Positions 8,302 through 17,558 of a DNA stretch of 64,000 nucleotides are shown here, one piece after another (position 1 is the first letter of the stretch; each line of letters starts with the position of its first letter). The notes under the pieces are model-generated. The model saw nothing but the letters and a program-made list of their open reading frames with translations. It made no database searches and was not told the origin of the DNA. The DNA lies in assembly GCA_052090825.1 (NCBI GenBank), contig JBQDBK010000004.1, positions 79,830-143,829 on the forward strand, read 5' to 3'. A program made the translations under genes and the position numbers. This DNA is from JBQDBK01 sp052090825 (GTDB lineage: Bacteria; Bacillota; Clostridia; Tissierellales; Peptoniphilaceae).

Positions 8302-9152
8302 TTTTCACTTCCTAGAATAGTCTCATATATCCTAATTAAATCTTCTTCATTATAATATTCTATAACAATATTCTTTTTCTTACCTCTAGCTTTAAAAGAA
8401 ACTTTAGTTCCTAGGGCTTTAGATAGGTCTCTCTGAGCCTTATCAAGAAATATATCTTTTACATCTTCTTTTTTATTTTTCTTTCCTAAAAGATCTCTTG
8501 ATTCTTTTACCGTATTACCCGATTTTATTATTCTTTGAGCTTCTTTATACTGTTGTTCAAAATCTTTTATAGAAAGAAGTAGTTTACCATGAGATGTAGA
8601 TAAAAGACCTTCTTTCATAAACTCAATAACTCTTGGATCTAATTTTAATAGTCTTATAGTATTTCCAATATATTGTCTACTTTTCCCTAGGGCATTAGCC
8701 AATTCTTCTTGAGTCATTTTATAAGAAGAAAGTATAGACTTATATCCTAAGGCCTCTTCAATCGGATTTAGGTCTACTCTTTGAATATTTTCTATTAATG
8801 AAATCTTGTCAGCTTCTTCTTCTGTTATATCTTTAACAATTGCAGGAATTTCTTTTAAATTTGCCATTTTAGCGGCTCTAAATCTTCTTTCTCCTGCAAT
8901 TATTGTATAACCATCTGAAATTTTTCTTAAAACTATGGGTTGTATTATTCCATATTCTCTTATAGATTCTGATAATTCCTCTAAAGCTTCTTGATTAAAA
9001 TCTTTACGAGCTTGATTTTCATTAACTTTTATTTCTTCTATTTTTATTATCTGTAATTCCTTATTGAAACCATTATTTAAAAGTTTATCTACAGCATCAG
9101 TATCTTTAATAAAATTATTTATACCTCTCCCAAGTCCTGTTTTTTTTACCAT
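8298..9152 (-). CDS. parB: Chromosome-partitioning protein ParB (Spo0J)
   Basis: The 284-residue protein opens with the TGLGRGINNFI element that stimulates ParA. It then shows the CTP-binding ParB/Srx core (ENQARKDFN, GIIQPIVLRK and the GERRFRAAK box at about residues 91-99), followed by the helix-turn-helix TQEELANALGKSRQYIGN and a C-terminal dimerisation region. ParB loads at parS, spreads along DNA and recruits SMC. Two parS palindromes lie just upstream of parA. The start follows AGGTGT 2 bases after the parA stop. The domain order and neighbours favour ParB rather than Noc. Confidence 0.96.
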   Translation of the reverse strand: MVKKTGLGRGINNFIKDTDAVDKLLNNGFNKELQIIKIEEIKVNENQARKDFNQEALEELSESIREYGIIQPIVLRKISDGYTIIAGERRFRAAKMANLKEIPAIVKDITEEEADKISLIENIQRVDLNPIEEALGYKSILSSYKMTQEELANALGKSRQYIGNTIRLLKLDPRVIEFMKEGLLSTSHGKLLLSIKDFEQQYKEAQRIIKSGNTVKESRDLLGKKNKKEDVKDIFLDKAQRDLSKALGTKVSFKARGKKKNIVIEYYNEEDLIRIYETILGSEN

Positions 9153-9154
9153 AT

Positions 9155-9910
9155 TTACACCTGATTTCTTTTTAAAAATTCTTTTGCTAGTTTATTATAA
9201 GACCTTGCTCCTTTTGAAAACTTATCATAATCAAAAATACTAAGTCCAAAACTAGGTGCTTCAGCCAACCTTACATTTCTAGGTATGGTAACATCATATA
9301 CTAAATCTTTAAAAAAGTTTTCTACTTCATTTTTTACTTGAGTAGATAGATTAGTCCTACTATCATACATACACATTAGTACTCCCTCTATTTTTATATC
9401 AGGATTAAAATTATCTTTAACTAAAGTTATAGTATTCATTAATTGGCCTACTCCCTCCAAAGCATAATACTCACTTTGAACTGGTATAAGTATGCTATCA
9501 GATGCTACTAGAGATAACATAGATAAAACACCTAAGGAAGGAGGCGAGTCTACTATTATATAATCATAATTATCAACTATAGGTTTTAGTTTGTCTTTTA
9601 AAATATATTGCCATTTTTCTTTTGAGGATATATCTAATTCTATTCCAGCAAGTTCTGAACTAGAGGCTATAATATCAGGATGTTTTTTATCCCCCTCACA
9701 TATGACTTCATTACAATCTTCAATTAACAAATCATATATATTTTTTTCACTTTTTTCTTCTGATAATGCACTAGTGGCATTAGCTTGAGGGTCCATATCT
9801 ACAACTAAAACTTTTTTCTTCTGTCTAGCTAGGGCTACAGAAAGATTTACAACCGTAGTTGTTTTACCTACTCCACCTTTTTGATTAAATATAGTAATTA
9901 CTTTTCCCAT
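9155..9910 (-). CDS. parA: ParA/Soj ATPase
   Basis: This 251-residue MinD/ParA-type ATPase has the deviant Walker A motif KGGVGKTT at residues 11-18, VVDMDPQANAT with the Walker A' Asp, and the Walker B stretch YIIVDSPPSLG near 118-128. It partners ParB in origin segregation and, in relatives, modulates DnaA. It is transcribed leftward with parB. Its own upstream region holds two parS sites and a sigma-A-like promoter at 10050-10077, suggesting that ParB bound at parS could repress the operon. Confidence 0.97.
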   Translation of the reverse strand: MGKVITIFNQKGGVGKTTTVVNLSVALARQKKKVLVVDMDPQANATSALSEEKSEKNIYDLLIEDCNEVICEGDKKHPDIIASSSELAGIELDISSKEKWQYILKDKLKPIVDNYDYIIVDSPPSLGVLSMLSLVASDSILIPVQSEYYALEGVGQLMNTITLVKDNFNPDIKIEGVLMCMYDSRTNLSTQVKNEVENFFKDLVYDVTIPRNVRLAEAPSFGLSIFDYDKFSKGARSYNKLAKEFLKRNQV

Positions 9911-9962
9911 TTTATCATCCTCAAATATTATTCTTCTCTATTTATTCTTGTTTTTTTATCAA

Positions 9963-9978
9963 TGCTCCACGTGGAGCA
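9963..9978. promoter_or_regulatory. parS site 1 (variant consensus)
   Basis: The 16-bp palindrome TGCTCCACGTGGAGCA keeps the central CACGTG core of parS (consensus TGTTTCACGTGAAACA). It differs symmetrically at positions 3 and 5 of each half (T to C, A to G on the other half). The perfect symmetry extends to 22 bp (9960-9981). It lies 53 bases upstream of the parA start, between promoter and gene. Confidence 0.9.
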
Positions 9979-10010
9979 TTGTAGTTTTTAATATTTTCTA
10001 CATAAAAGAA

Positions 10011-10026
10011 TGCTCCACGTGGAGCA
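10011..10026. promoter_or_regulatory. parS site 2 inside a 38-bp perfect palindrome
   Basis: It has the same 16-bp core as the site at 9963-9978, with centres 48 bases apart. Here the symmetry runs without mismatch from 10000 to 10037 (38 bp). The arms beyond the parS core differ from those of site 1, so the extension is not simply a duplication. Its position next to the origin is typical for parS. Confidence 0.9.
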
Positions 10027-10049
10027 TTCTTTTATGTCCTTATATATTA

Positions 10050-10077
10050 ATTATACTTTATATTTTTGCCAATTCAA
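10050..10077 (-). promoter_or_regulatory. Predicted sigma-A promoter of parA-parB
   Basis: Read on the minus strand, TTGAAT (10077-10072) and TATAAT (10055-10050) are separated by 16 bases. The two parS sites lie between this promoter and parA, in the 5' untranslated region. A promoter here would allow expression of parAB apart from the mnmE-mnmG-rsmG genes upstream. Confidence 0.55.
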
Positions 10078-10113
10078 GGATTATTCTTAAATATCAATAT
10101 AATTCTAACTGAG

Positions 10114-10809
10114 TTATAGTGGTTTACTCTTTGGTTTTCCACCGGCTCTTGGGTAAATCTTATCTGTTGGAGATATTTTCTTAATTATAACTAAATAGTG
10201 TTTTATATCCATAGGTAGTTCTACTTCTATAACTTCTTTTAATTCTCCACCCAATTTTTTTATAGCATTATCTGCTTTTTCTAATTCCACCTTATATTCT
10301 GGTCCTTTCATAGCTATGAAATAACCTCCTATTTTTACAAAGGGCAAATCATACTCTAAAAGAGTAGATAGATTTGCTACCGCTCTTGATGTAGCAATGT
10401 CGTATTTTTCTCTAAAATCTTTATTTCTACCTAATTCTTCAGCTCTTCCATGGACCGTTTCTATTTTATCAAGTTTTAGTTCATCTATAACTTCATTTAA
10501 AAATTTTATTCTTTTATTTAAAGAATCTAATAAAGTTATTTTTAAGTCTTTATTATAAGTTTTTAATACTATTCCAGGAAAACCTGCACCCGTACCAATG
10601 TCTATCAAGGTTTTCTCTCCCTCTAAATACTTTGTTTTAAAAAGAGAAAGGGAATCTAAAAAATGTTTGATATCGACTTCTTTTTCTTCTGTTATTGCAG
10701 TCAAGTTAATTTTCTTATTCCACTCTAACATTAGGTCCCTGTATTTATTTAAATCTACACTTACATTTGAGTCTAATCCAAAATCTTCAATTCTACTTTT
10801 TAAGTTCAT
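10114..10809 (-). CDS. rsmG: 16S rRNA (guanine-527-N7)-methyltransferase RsmG
   Basis: The 231-residue SAM-dependent methyltransferase matches RsmG (GidB): KINLTAITEEKEVDIKHFLDS near residues 34-54, the SAM-binding LIDIGTGAGFPGIVL near 67-81, and SRAVANLSTLLEYDLP near 139-154. It methylates G527 of 16S rRNA in the 530 loop; loss gives low-level streptomycin resistance in other bacteria. Its start overlaps the mnmG end by 17 bases, the usual mnmE-mnmG-rsmG arrangement of Bacillota. The C-terminus KIYPRAGGKPKSKPL is the conserved RNA-binding tail. Confidence 0.97.
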   Translation of the reverse strand: MNLKSRIEDFGLDSNVSVDLNKYRDLMLEWNKKINLTAITEEKEVDIKHFLDSLSLFKTKYLEGEKTLIDIGTGAGFPGIVLKTYNKDLKITLLDSLNKRIKFLNEVIDELKLDKIETVHGRAEELGRNKDFREKYDIATSRAVANLSTLLEYDLPFVKIGGYFIAMKGPEYKVELEKADNAIKKLGGELKEVIEVELPMDIKHYLVIIKKISPTDKIYPRAGGKPKSKPL

Positions 10810-12700
10810 TTTTTCTCCTGTTTTGTTCTAAATAAATTAAAAGTACGTTAATATCAGCTGGTGAAACACCTGTTATTCTTGAGGCTTGGGCTATAGATTC
10901 TGGTTTTATGTTATTTAACTTTTCTCTAGCTTCTAATCTAAGGCCTTCTATTTTTGAATAGTCTAAATCTATTGATAATTTTTTACTTTCTAATTTTTTA
11001 AATTGATTAATTTGAACTTGCTGTTTTTTAATATAACCTTCGTATTTAATTTCAATTTCAACTTCTTCTATAATATCTTCTCTTAAATTAGGTCTATCTT
11101 TGTCAAATTTCTCAACTATTTTGTAGTTTAATTCAGGCCTTCTTATTAATTCTTTTAGACTTAAGCCATTTTTAAGTGGTGTTGTAGATAATCCTTCTAA
11201 AATTTTGTTATTTTCTTCAGATGGATTTACTTTTATTTTTGATAATCTTTCTAATTCTTTTTCAATAGCCTCTTTCCTATACAAAAATTTTTCATACTTC
11301 TCATCATCTACTAAGCCTATTTTCCTACCTATTTCAGTAAGTCTAAGATCTGCATTATCTTGCCTTAAGGTAAGTCTGTATTCAGCCCTAGAAGTCATCA
11401 TCCTATAAGGTTCTTTTGTTCCTTTAGTTACCAAGTCATCTATAAGAACTCCTATATAAGCTTCTGATCTTTTTAAAACTAATTGCTCTTGACCTTTTAC
11501 TTTTAGGCCAGCATTTATCCCAGCTATCAGTCCTTGTGCTGCTGCCTCTTCATATCCTGACGATCCGTTAATTTGTCCTGCACAGAATAAACCTTCTATT
11601 TCCATGTGTTCCAAACTTCTTTTTAATACAGTTGCATCTATAGCATCATATTCTATGGCATAGGCAGGCCTTAAAATTTTAGCTTTCTCTAAGCCTTTTA
11701 TTTCTCTATAAAATTCAGTTTGAACTTCTTCAGGTAGGGAGGAGGAAACTCCTTGAATATACATCTCATCAGTTGTTAGACCTTCCGGTTCTATAAAAAC
11801 TTGATGTGAGTCCTTATCGTTAAACCTCATTACCTTATCTTCTATAGAAGGACAGTATCTTGGCCCAACTCCTTCAATGTCTCCTAAATAAAGAGCAGAC
11901 CTATTTATATTATTTAAAATAATCTCATGGGTCTTTTTAGTTGTATATGTTAAATAACAGTCCTCTTGTTTTTTATTTAAGTCCTTGTCTATATTGTCAA
12001 AAGAAAACGGTACAATCTTTTCATCTCCCTTTTGAACTTCCATTTCAGAAAAATCTATAGAAGATCTTAATACCCTAGCAGGAGTTCCTGTTTTTAATCT
12101 CATTAAACCTAAACCTAAGTTTTCTAAGGAATTAGATAGTTCATTTGCTGGACTAAAACCTTGAGGTCCTGATGAATAGTTTAATTCTCCTATATAAATT
12201 CTTCCTCTTAAATAAGTCCCAGTACATAAAACTACAGTTTTAGTTATATATATAGCTCCTGTCTTTACTAATACTCCAGTAACTTTTCCACCTTCTGTAA
12301 GAACTTCTATAGCCTCTGCTTCTTTTAAATCAAGATTTTCTTGATTTTCTATAACTCTTTTCATTACATCATGGTACATTCTTTTATCTGCTTGTACTCT
12401 TAAAGAATGAACTGCTGGCCCTTTTGAAGTATTTAACATCCTAGATTGGATAAAAGTCTTATCAATTACTCTTGCCATTTCTCCTCCAAGAGCATCTATT
12501 TCTCTAACTAGATGTCCTTTTCCAGTACCTCCAATATTTGGATTACAACTCATTGCAGCTATTGAATCTAAATTTATACACAATAGAGCTGTTTTAAGTC
12601 CCATTCTAGCACTTGCCAAAGCAGCTTCACTACCAGCATGACCTCCACCAACAACTACAACATCATATTCTCCCTTAATATATCTTCTTATATTTCCCAT
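10793..12700 (-). CDS. mnmG: tRNA uridine-5-carboxymethylaminomethyl modification enzyme MnmG
   Basis: This 635-residue FAD protein starts with the dinucleotide-binding VVVGGGHAGSEAALASARMG (about residues 15-34). It also carries the GidA signatures GPRYCPSIEDK (about 282) and AGQINGSSGYEEAAAQG (about 373), and has the usual C-terminal helical domain. With MnmE it installs the 5-carboxymethylaminomethyl or aminomethyl group on wobble uridine 34 of several tRNAs. The length is normal. It lies 11 bases downstream of mnmE and overlaps rsmG, so the three are one operon. Confidence 0.98.
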   Translation of the reverse strand: MGNIRRYIKGEYDVVVVGGGHAGSEAALASARMGLKTALLCINLDSIAAMSCNPNIGGTGKGHLVREIDALGGEMARVIDKTFIQSRMLNTSKGPAVHSLRVQADKRMYHDVMKRVIENQENLDLKEAEAIEVLTEGGKVTGVLVKTGAIYITKTVVLCTGTYLRGRIYIGELNYSSGPQGFSPANELSNSLENLGLGLMRLKTGTPARVLRSSIDFSEMEVQKGDEKIVPFSFDNIDKDLNKKQEDCYLTYTTKKTHEIILNNINRSALYLGDIEGVGPRYCPSIEDKVMRFNDKDSHQVFIEPEGLTTDEMYIQGVSSSLPEEVQTEFYREIKGLEKAKILRPAYAIEYDAIDATVLKRSLEHMEIEGLFCAGQINGSSGYEEAAAQGLIAGINAGLKVKGQEQLVLKRSEAYIGVLIDDLVTKGTKEPYRMMTSRAEYRLTLRQDNADLRLTEIGRKIGLVDDEKYEKFLYRKEAIEKELERLSKIKVNPSEENNKILEGLSTTPLKNGLSLKELIRRPELNYKIVEKFDKDRPNLREDIIEEVEIEIKYEGYIKKQQVQINQFKKLESKKLSIDLDYSKIEGLRLEAREKLNNIKPESIAQASRITGVSPADINVLLIYLEQNRRKNELKK

Positions 12701-12711
12701 ATATTATATTC

Positions 12712-14091
12712 CTACTTCCCAATACAAAATTCACTAAAGACCTTATCTAAAATATCTTCAGTAGTAGTTTCTCCACTTATCTCACCTATACTAGACATAG
12801 CTATATCTAGATTTACTCCTAAAAGATCTAAAAACATTTCATTGTCTATATCATCTAAGACATCTTTTATTGCTTCTTTACATTTTTTTAAGGCCCTAAT
12901 ATGTCTTAAATTATTAACATAAACATCACTTGTAAGCTGAAGCTCACCTTCAAAAAACATATTTTTTATTTTTTCTTCAATATTTTGAATTTGACCTTCT
13001 CCTATAATTGAAATATCTATATAGTCTCTATCTCCTAAAAGTTTTTCAATTTCATCCTTAGATACTTTTTTATCTAAATCGGCTTTATTCATTAAAATTA
13101 TACTCTTTTTGTTTTCTATTAACTTAACAATTTCATAATCATCCTTGTTAAATTCTCTAGAACTATCAAATATAGCTATTATTAAATCACTCTCTTCTAC
13201 CGCTTCCTTTGCAAGATTTACTCCGATTTTCTCAACTTCATCATCAGTGTCTCTAATTCCAGCAGTATCTGTTATTTTTAATAAAATTCCATCTAAATTT
13301 ATATAGTCACTTATTACATCTCTTGTAGTACCTTCTATATTAGTTACTATAGCTCTTTCATACTTTAAAAGACCATTTAGTAAAGTACTTTTACCAACAT
13401 TTGGCTTTCCTAATATAGTAGTATTAATCCCATCACGCAATAGACGCCCCCTATTTGAGTTTTTTAATAAGTCTTCGACCATAGACATTGCTTCTGTGGC
13501 ATCTTTCTTTAAATTGGCATATGTGAGCTCTTCTATCTCATCTTCTGGAAAATCTATATTTGCTATAACTAATGCACTCATTGAAAGAAGTTTATCTTTT
13601 ATTTTATCTAAAACTCCTTTTAGGGAACCTTCTAATTGTTTAATACTCATTTCATAAGATAAGTCAGATTTTGATTTTATAATATCAATAACTGCTTCTG
13701 CCTGGGTTAAATCTAAACGACCATTTAAAAAAGCTCTCTTAGTAAATTCTCCTGCTTCTGCTAGCCTTGCTCCTCTATCTAAAGTTAAGTTTAATATCTT
13801 TCTAACAGATATTATTCCACCATGGCAATATATTTCCACAACATCTTCTCTTGTATAAGTTTGTGGAGCCAGCATTTTTACAATTAATACCTCATCTATT
13901 AACTTATCATTATCATATATATGACCATAGACCATGGTCCTGTTATTACTTTCAATTAAAGTTCTCTTACCCATTGGTTTGAAAATCGAATTTGCTATAT
14001 CTACTGCATTTTCTCCACTCATTCTAACTATTCCTATCCCTGCTTCACCTGTAGCAGTTGAAATAGCTGAAATTGTATCTGAAATAATCAT
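12712..14091 (-). CDS. mnmE: tRNA modification GTPase MnmE
   Basis: I set the start at the ATG at 14091, giving 459 residues beginning MIISDTISAIS, the normal MnmE N-terminus; a longer frame reaches 14148 without a ribosome site. The N-terminal folate-binding domain and helical domain enclose a GTPase domain with GKPNVGKSTLLN (P-loop), the GTTRD switch, DTAGIRDT and NKAD. The protein ends with FCIGK, whose Cys is conserved. It works with MnmG on tRNA U34. The upstream region contains TATAAT on the minus strand near 14115-14120, but no -35 at proper distance. Confidence 0.97.
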   Translation of the reverse strand: MIISDTISAISTATGEAGIGIVRMSGENAVDIANSIFKPMGKRTLIESNNRTMVYGHIYDNDKLIDEVLIVKMLAPQTYTREDVVEIYCHGGIISVRKILNLTLDRGARLAEAGEFTKRAFLNGRLDLTQAEAVIDIIKSKSDLSYEMSIKQLEGSLKGVLDKIKDKLLSMSALVIANIDFPEDEIEELTYANLKKDATEAMSMVEDLLKNSNRGRLLRDGINTTILGKPNVGKSTLLNGLLKYERAIVTNIEGTTRDVISDYINLDGILLKITDTAGIRDTDDEVEKIGVNLAKEAVEESDLIIAIFDSSREFNKDDYEIVKLIENKKSIILMNKADLDKKVSKDEIEKLLGDRDYIDISIIGEGQIQNIEEKIKNMFFEGELQLTSDVYVNNLRHIRALKKCKEAIKDVLDDIDNEMFLDLLGVNLDIAMSSIGEISGETTTEDILDKVFSEFCIGK

Positions 14092-14615
14092 TAAATCACC
14101 ATCTTTCACTAACTTATTATAATATACTAAACTTAAGTATTTTTCCACTTTTTCAAATATTTTAATTTTTATTATTTAACAATTACCCATTTTAAATTTT
14201 ATTTTAGATTTATTAAGTAGAAAAATGAAAGTCTTATAAATCAATTTATTTAGTTTAAGTTGAAAACTAGCTTTTATAAGTGCTTAACTAAGTATACTTA
14301 AAATAGGTAGTTTATTGCTTTTACTAAAATTTAAATAGTTTTAGTATTAATAGCTAAGGAGAAATAATATTTAAAAAAATTAAAAATTTTAGTGAAGATT
14401 TTATCATAAAAATAATTAAAATTAAGTTTGATGCCTTTGATGAAAATCCTAATAAATTTCATAATATATATTATAATTAAAAATGTTATTTTTTATAACT
14501 TTTCTTATAATTACAATCTTTATTTAATTTTTTTAAATTATTAAAGTATTATTTATTAACAAAGTGTATTAAAAAAATACTATAATTTACCTTTGTTAAA
14601 ATAGGAGGTGATAAT
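14092..14615. other. Non-coding stretch upstream of mnmE with a possible decayed small gene
   Basis: About 520 AT-rich bases contain no standard gene. The notable content is a strong AAGGAG site at 14356-14361 followed by a 37-codon frame that begins with ATA (14367-14480), described separately. The promoters of mnmE (leftward) and of the broken membrane gene (rightward) should both lie here. Confidence 0.4.
14367..14480 (+). other. Possible small gene with AUA in place of the start codon
   Basis: A 37-codon frame follows AAGGAG with proper spacing, but the codon at the start position is ATA. The predicted peptide begins FKKIKNFSEDFIIKIIKIKF and ends in a polar tail of about 16 residues. Either the ATG has mutated and the gene is dead, or translation begins at AUA or AUU at low level. 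The family is not recognised. Its neighbour downstream on the same strand is also broken, which favours decay. Confidence 0.3.
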
Positions 14616-15368
14616 ATGTTTTTTGAAGCACTTTTTTTAAAGGGATATATAGTCCCTAATCTAATTTTTGCAATAATATATTCTATTTTTTTAGGAGAAA
14701 ATATTAAAAAACACCCTAAAATTCACTATATTCTCTATTCATTAATATCTATATCAGTAATAGGTATATTTATTAATTTATATATCAACGGATATCATAC
14801 CGAAAATATAAATCCTTTTTTAATGTATCTTTTTAATAGTGTTAAAAGAGGAGCTTTAGGCTATTCTTTCTTTATTATTGTTATATTTTTAGGAGTTTTG
14901 GATAAAAAAAATAAAATTATTAGAAGACTTGCATATATTAGAAAAGATCTTGCTATAATAGGATCAATTGTATCCTTCTGCCATTTATTTATCTATGGAA
15001 TTTCATATCTTCTTACAATTTTCTTTAAGAATACTGAAGTTGATTTAGGATACACTATTTTATTTTTCTCTTCTTTATCATTACTATTAGTTTTAATAGT
15101 TTTATTTATAAGCTCATTTGATAAAATAAAGAATAAAATAAAAGCAAAAAATTGGAAAGCTCTGCATAAGTGATCTTACTATTTTTACTTTATGCTTTTT
15201 TCTAATGTTATATTTGTCTTTTTAAGAAGAATAATTTTTAATAATGATAAATTAATAGCTGATCCTCTTAAAGCTATGGAAACTTATCAATCTTTAGTGC
15301 TATATAGTGCGCTACTTATAATTTATAGCTATTTAAGATTTAAAAAAAGAAGTAAAAGAGTAAGTTAA
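14616..15368 (+). pseudogene. Ferric-reductase-like (MsrQ-type) membrane protein, broken by one stop codon
   Basis: The first 185 codons encode about five membrane helices and run into TGA at 15171-15173. The same frame then continues for 64 more codons through another hydrophobic helix and a basic tail to 15368. Around the stop, the sequence reads NWKALHK, stop, SYYFYFML. In the ferric-reductase-like transmembrane family the matching place usually reads WKxLHRLAY, so a TTA-to-TGA change at one Leu codon explains the interruption. Members bind b-type heme. A GGAGGTG site precedes the ATG. A sequencing error or read-through cannot be excluded. The extended frame has the family length of about 250 residues. 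Confidence 0.7.
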
Positions 15369-15389
15369 CTTACTCTTTTACTTCTTTTT
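15344..15389. terminator. 46-bp perfect palindrome, bidirectional terminator
   Basis: Bases 15344-15366 are the exact reverse complement of 15367-15389. The element contains the final codons and stop of the broken membrane gene (15368) and the final codons and stop of telA (15378). A- and T-runs at the arm ends suit termination in both directions. Confidence 0.85.
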
Positions 15390-16499
15390 ATTTGCTATTT
15401 CCATTAAAGACCTCTTTAAATTTTCTTCCATTTCTTTAAGTTCTAAGGAAGCTTCCTGTCTCTTTTTAGATCCCTCTATTTGAATATTTCTAACTTCATT
15501 TAAGGCTTCTATTAAAGTATTATTTGTAGACTTTATAGTTTCTATATCTACAATTCCTCTTTCGCTTTGCCTTGCTGTTTCAACTGTACTCATTTTAATT
15601 TTCTCAGCATTTTTCTTTAATAATTCGTTTGTAAAATCACTTACTTCTTTTTGTGCCTTAGCTGCTTCCATTGAGTGATTAGCACTTAATCCTATAACCA
15701 TTTGAGACTTCCAAAGTGGTATAGTATTTACTATAGTGGATTGAATTTTTTCAACCATTACTGTATTTGAAGATTGAACCATTCTTATTTGTGGAGCCAT
15801 TTGCAAGGATATTGACTTTGTAAGCTCTAAATCATATAACTTTTTTTCAAACCTATTTATCATATTATTGTAATCATTAACTTTTTGTGCATCTACTGGC
15901 AAGTTTGATAAATCAGCTTGTTTTTTAAGTTCTACTAATTCTTTATTTTTTGCTATGTCTAACTTCTTCCTACCTGCCTCTACATACATAACTAATTCTT
16001 TATAATAGTCTCTGTTTAATTCATACATATAATCCAAAGTAGCTATATCTTTTAAAAGCTTAACTTGGTGCTCTTCTAAATTTTTTTTAACTTCATCTAC
16101 GTTATTCTCTATTTTTTCATATTTGGCTTTTATTTTATTAGCTTTATTTACAGACTTTTTAAAGATTCCTTTTAAACCCTTTTCATTTTCATCAACATCA
16201 AAATTTTTAAGATCTGTTACAACATTTGTAAGTAAATCTCCAACTTCTGATAAGTCTTTTGTTCTAACTTTTTCTAGAGTTTGTTCAGAAAAATTAGCTA
16301 TTTTCTTTTGAGCTGATGCCCCGTATTGAAGAACTGTATTAGAGTCTTTTATATCAATTTTTTCTGCAAATTCTTCTATTTGTTTTTTTTCTGATTCAGA
16401 AAACTCTATTTCTGACTTACTTTCTCTGATTTCTAAATCTTTAATCTTAGGTATTTCTTCTAAATCATCATCTAAAGTTAATTTTATTTCTTTATCCAT
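15378..16499 (-). CDS. TelA-family toxic-anion / cell-envelope stress protein
   Basis: The 373-residue soluble, highly charged, mostly helical protein belongs to the TelA (YaaN-type) family, linked in other bacteria to tellurite, nisin and other envelope stresses. Characteristic segments are YGASAQKKIANFSEQTLEKV (about 60-79), the central ARKKLDIAK-like helix and PLWKSQMVIGLSANHSMEAA (about 261-280). It lies 9 bases downstream of an XpaC-like gene, the usual pair in Bacillota. The biochemical role is unknown; coiled-coil scaffold activity at the membrane is often proposed. Confidence 0.9.
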   Translation of the reverse strand: MDKEIKLTLDDDLEEIPKIKDLEIRESKSEIEFSESEKKQIEEFAEKIDIKDSNTVLQYGASAQKKIANFSEQTLEKVRTKDLSEVGDLLTNVVTDLKNFDVDENEKGLKGIFKKSVNKANKIKAKYEKIENNVDEVKKNLEEHQVKLLKDIATLDYMYELNRDYYKELVMYVEAGRKKLDIAKNKELVELKKQADLSNLPVDAQKVNDYNNMINRFEKKLYDLELTKSISLQMAPQIRMVQSSNTVMVEKIQSTIVNTIPLWKSQMVIGLSANHSMEAAKAQKEVSDFTNELLKKNAEKIKMSTVETARQSERGIVDIETIKSTNNTLIEALNEVRNIQIEGSKKRQEASLELKEMEENLKRSLMEIANKKK

Positions 16500-16508
16500 T
16501 ATTGCCCC

Positions 16509-17534
16509 CTATTTAAAATCATCTTCCATTAAACCTTCATTTTTTAACATGGCCTTTAATACTGAGATATCAGTTTTTATATCCATATAATTCATCTCAA
16601 ATGTAGATTCTAAAAGCTTTTTAAAGGCTTTTACTATTTCTTTTAAAGATTCTTCTATTTCTCTTTTTAATTCTTTTTCATTTTCTAAATCCATTTCATT
16701 GTTTTCTAAATTCTCATATTCTTTTAAAAGTTTAATAGTAGCTGGTAAATAGTAATTAATAAACTTATCATAAGAATCTTTATCACTATTTGGACCAACA
16801 TTGGTAAATAACTTCTCAACTATTACTATAAGCTCCTCTACGCTATCCTTAATAGGATAGGGAAGACTTTTTTTATATTTCATTAATTTTACTAAAAATT
16901 CTGACTCTACTTTATCAATCCCTTTTTTATTTTCAGGTATATTTATAGAATATTTCTTATATTCATTGTAAGTTTCTTTATCCAATACTATAATACTTTG
17001 ATTTTCAACTAATCTAGCTTCTTTTAGATAACCTTTATTTATAAAAATTTTAAGTTCTTTTATTACTAGATCTGGATTTGTATTTGTTGCTATGGCCATA
17101 TCTTTTACAGTAGCTACTGTTGAATTTCCAAATTCTCTTAGGTATTTTTTAAACCTTATCATTCTAGCATATAATCTCTTTCCGTATCTTAAAAAAAGAA
17201 AAGATATTATAACTACTGGCAATTGATAGGTAAATAAGGTTTTTAATAAACTATATTTATAAGAAAAAAAATAATTAATCAAGTTAAATATGGACATTAT
17301 TCCATAAATTGCCAATAAAGTTCCGGAAATGACCATTATTACCTTTGAAATTCCTTCCTCTTTAGGCTTTTGTTCAACTAAATTTTTATTTTTTACAGGT
17401 ATTAAATTGGCTCCTCTTCGTTTTTTAGTCTTTTCCACAAATTGGTTTATTTCTTCTATTGAAATTTTTAAGGTAGATGAAACAATATTTTTTACTTTTT
17501 TTAAATCTTCTTTATCAAAAAAATCATTTCCCAT
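16509..17534 (-). CDS. XpaC-like membrane protein paired with TelA
   Basis: This 341-residue protein has a polar N-terminus, two membrane helices (about residues 65-88 and 95-115), and a long charged C-terminal part rich in Glu and Lys. The order, size and neighbour match the 5-bromo-4-chloroindolyl phosphate hydrolysis (XpaC) family, which travels with TelA. Despite the family name, a phosphatase active site is not apparent. It is probably a membrane adaptor for TelA. A GGGGGTG site precedes the ATG, and a 16-bp inverted repeat lies immediately upstream (17559-17599). Confidence 0.75.
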   Translation of the reverse strand: MGNDFFDKEDLKKVKNIVSSTLKISIEEINQFVEKTKKRRGANLIPVKNKNLVEQKPKEEGISKVIMVISGTLLAIYGIMSIFNLINYFFSYKYSLLKTLFTYQLPVVIISFLFLRYGKRLYARMIRFKKYLREFGNSTVATVKDMAIATNTNPDLVIKELKIFINKGYLKEARLVENQSIIVLDKETYNEYKKYSINIPENKKGIDKVESEFLVKLMKYKKSLPYPIKDSVEELIVIVEKLFTNVGPNSDKDSYDKFINYYLPATIKLLKEYENLENNEMDLENEKELKREIEESLKEIVKAFKKLLESTFEMNYMDIKTDISVLKAMLKNEGLMEDDFK

Positions 17535-17558
17535 TTTAAGTTATTGCACCCCCTAAGA

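Noticed and set aside
12638..12922. Plus-strand open frame of 94 codons
   Set aside because: It is antisense to the mnmG-mnmE junction; both opposing genes are certain.
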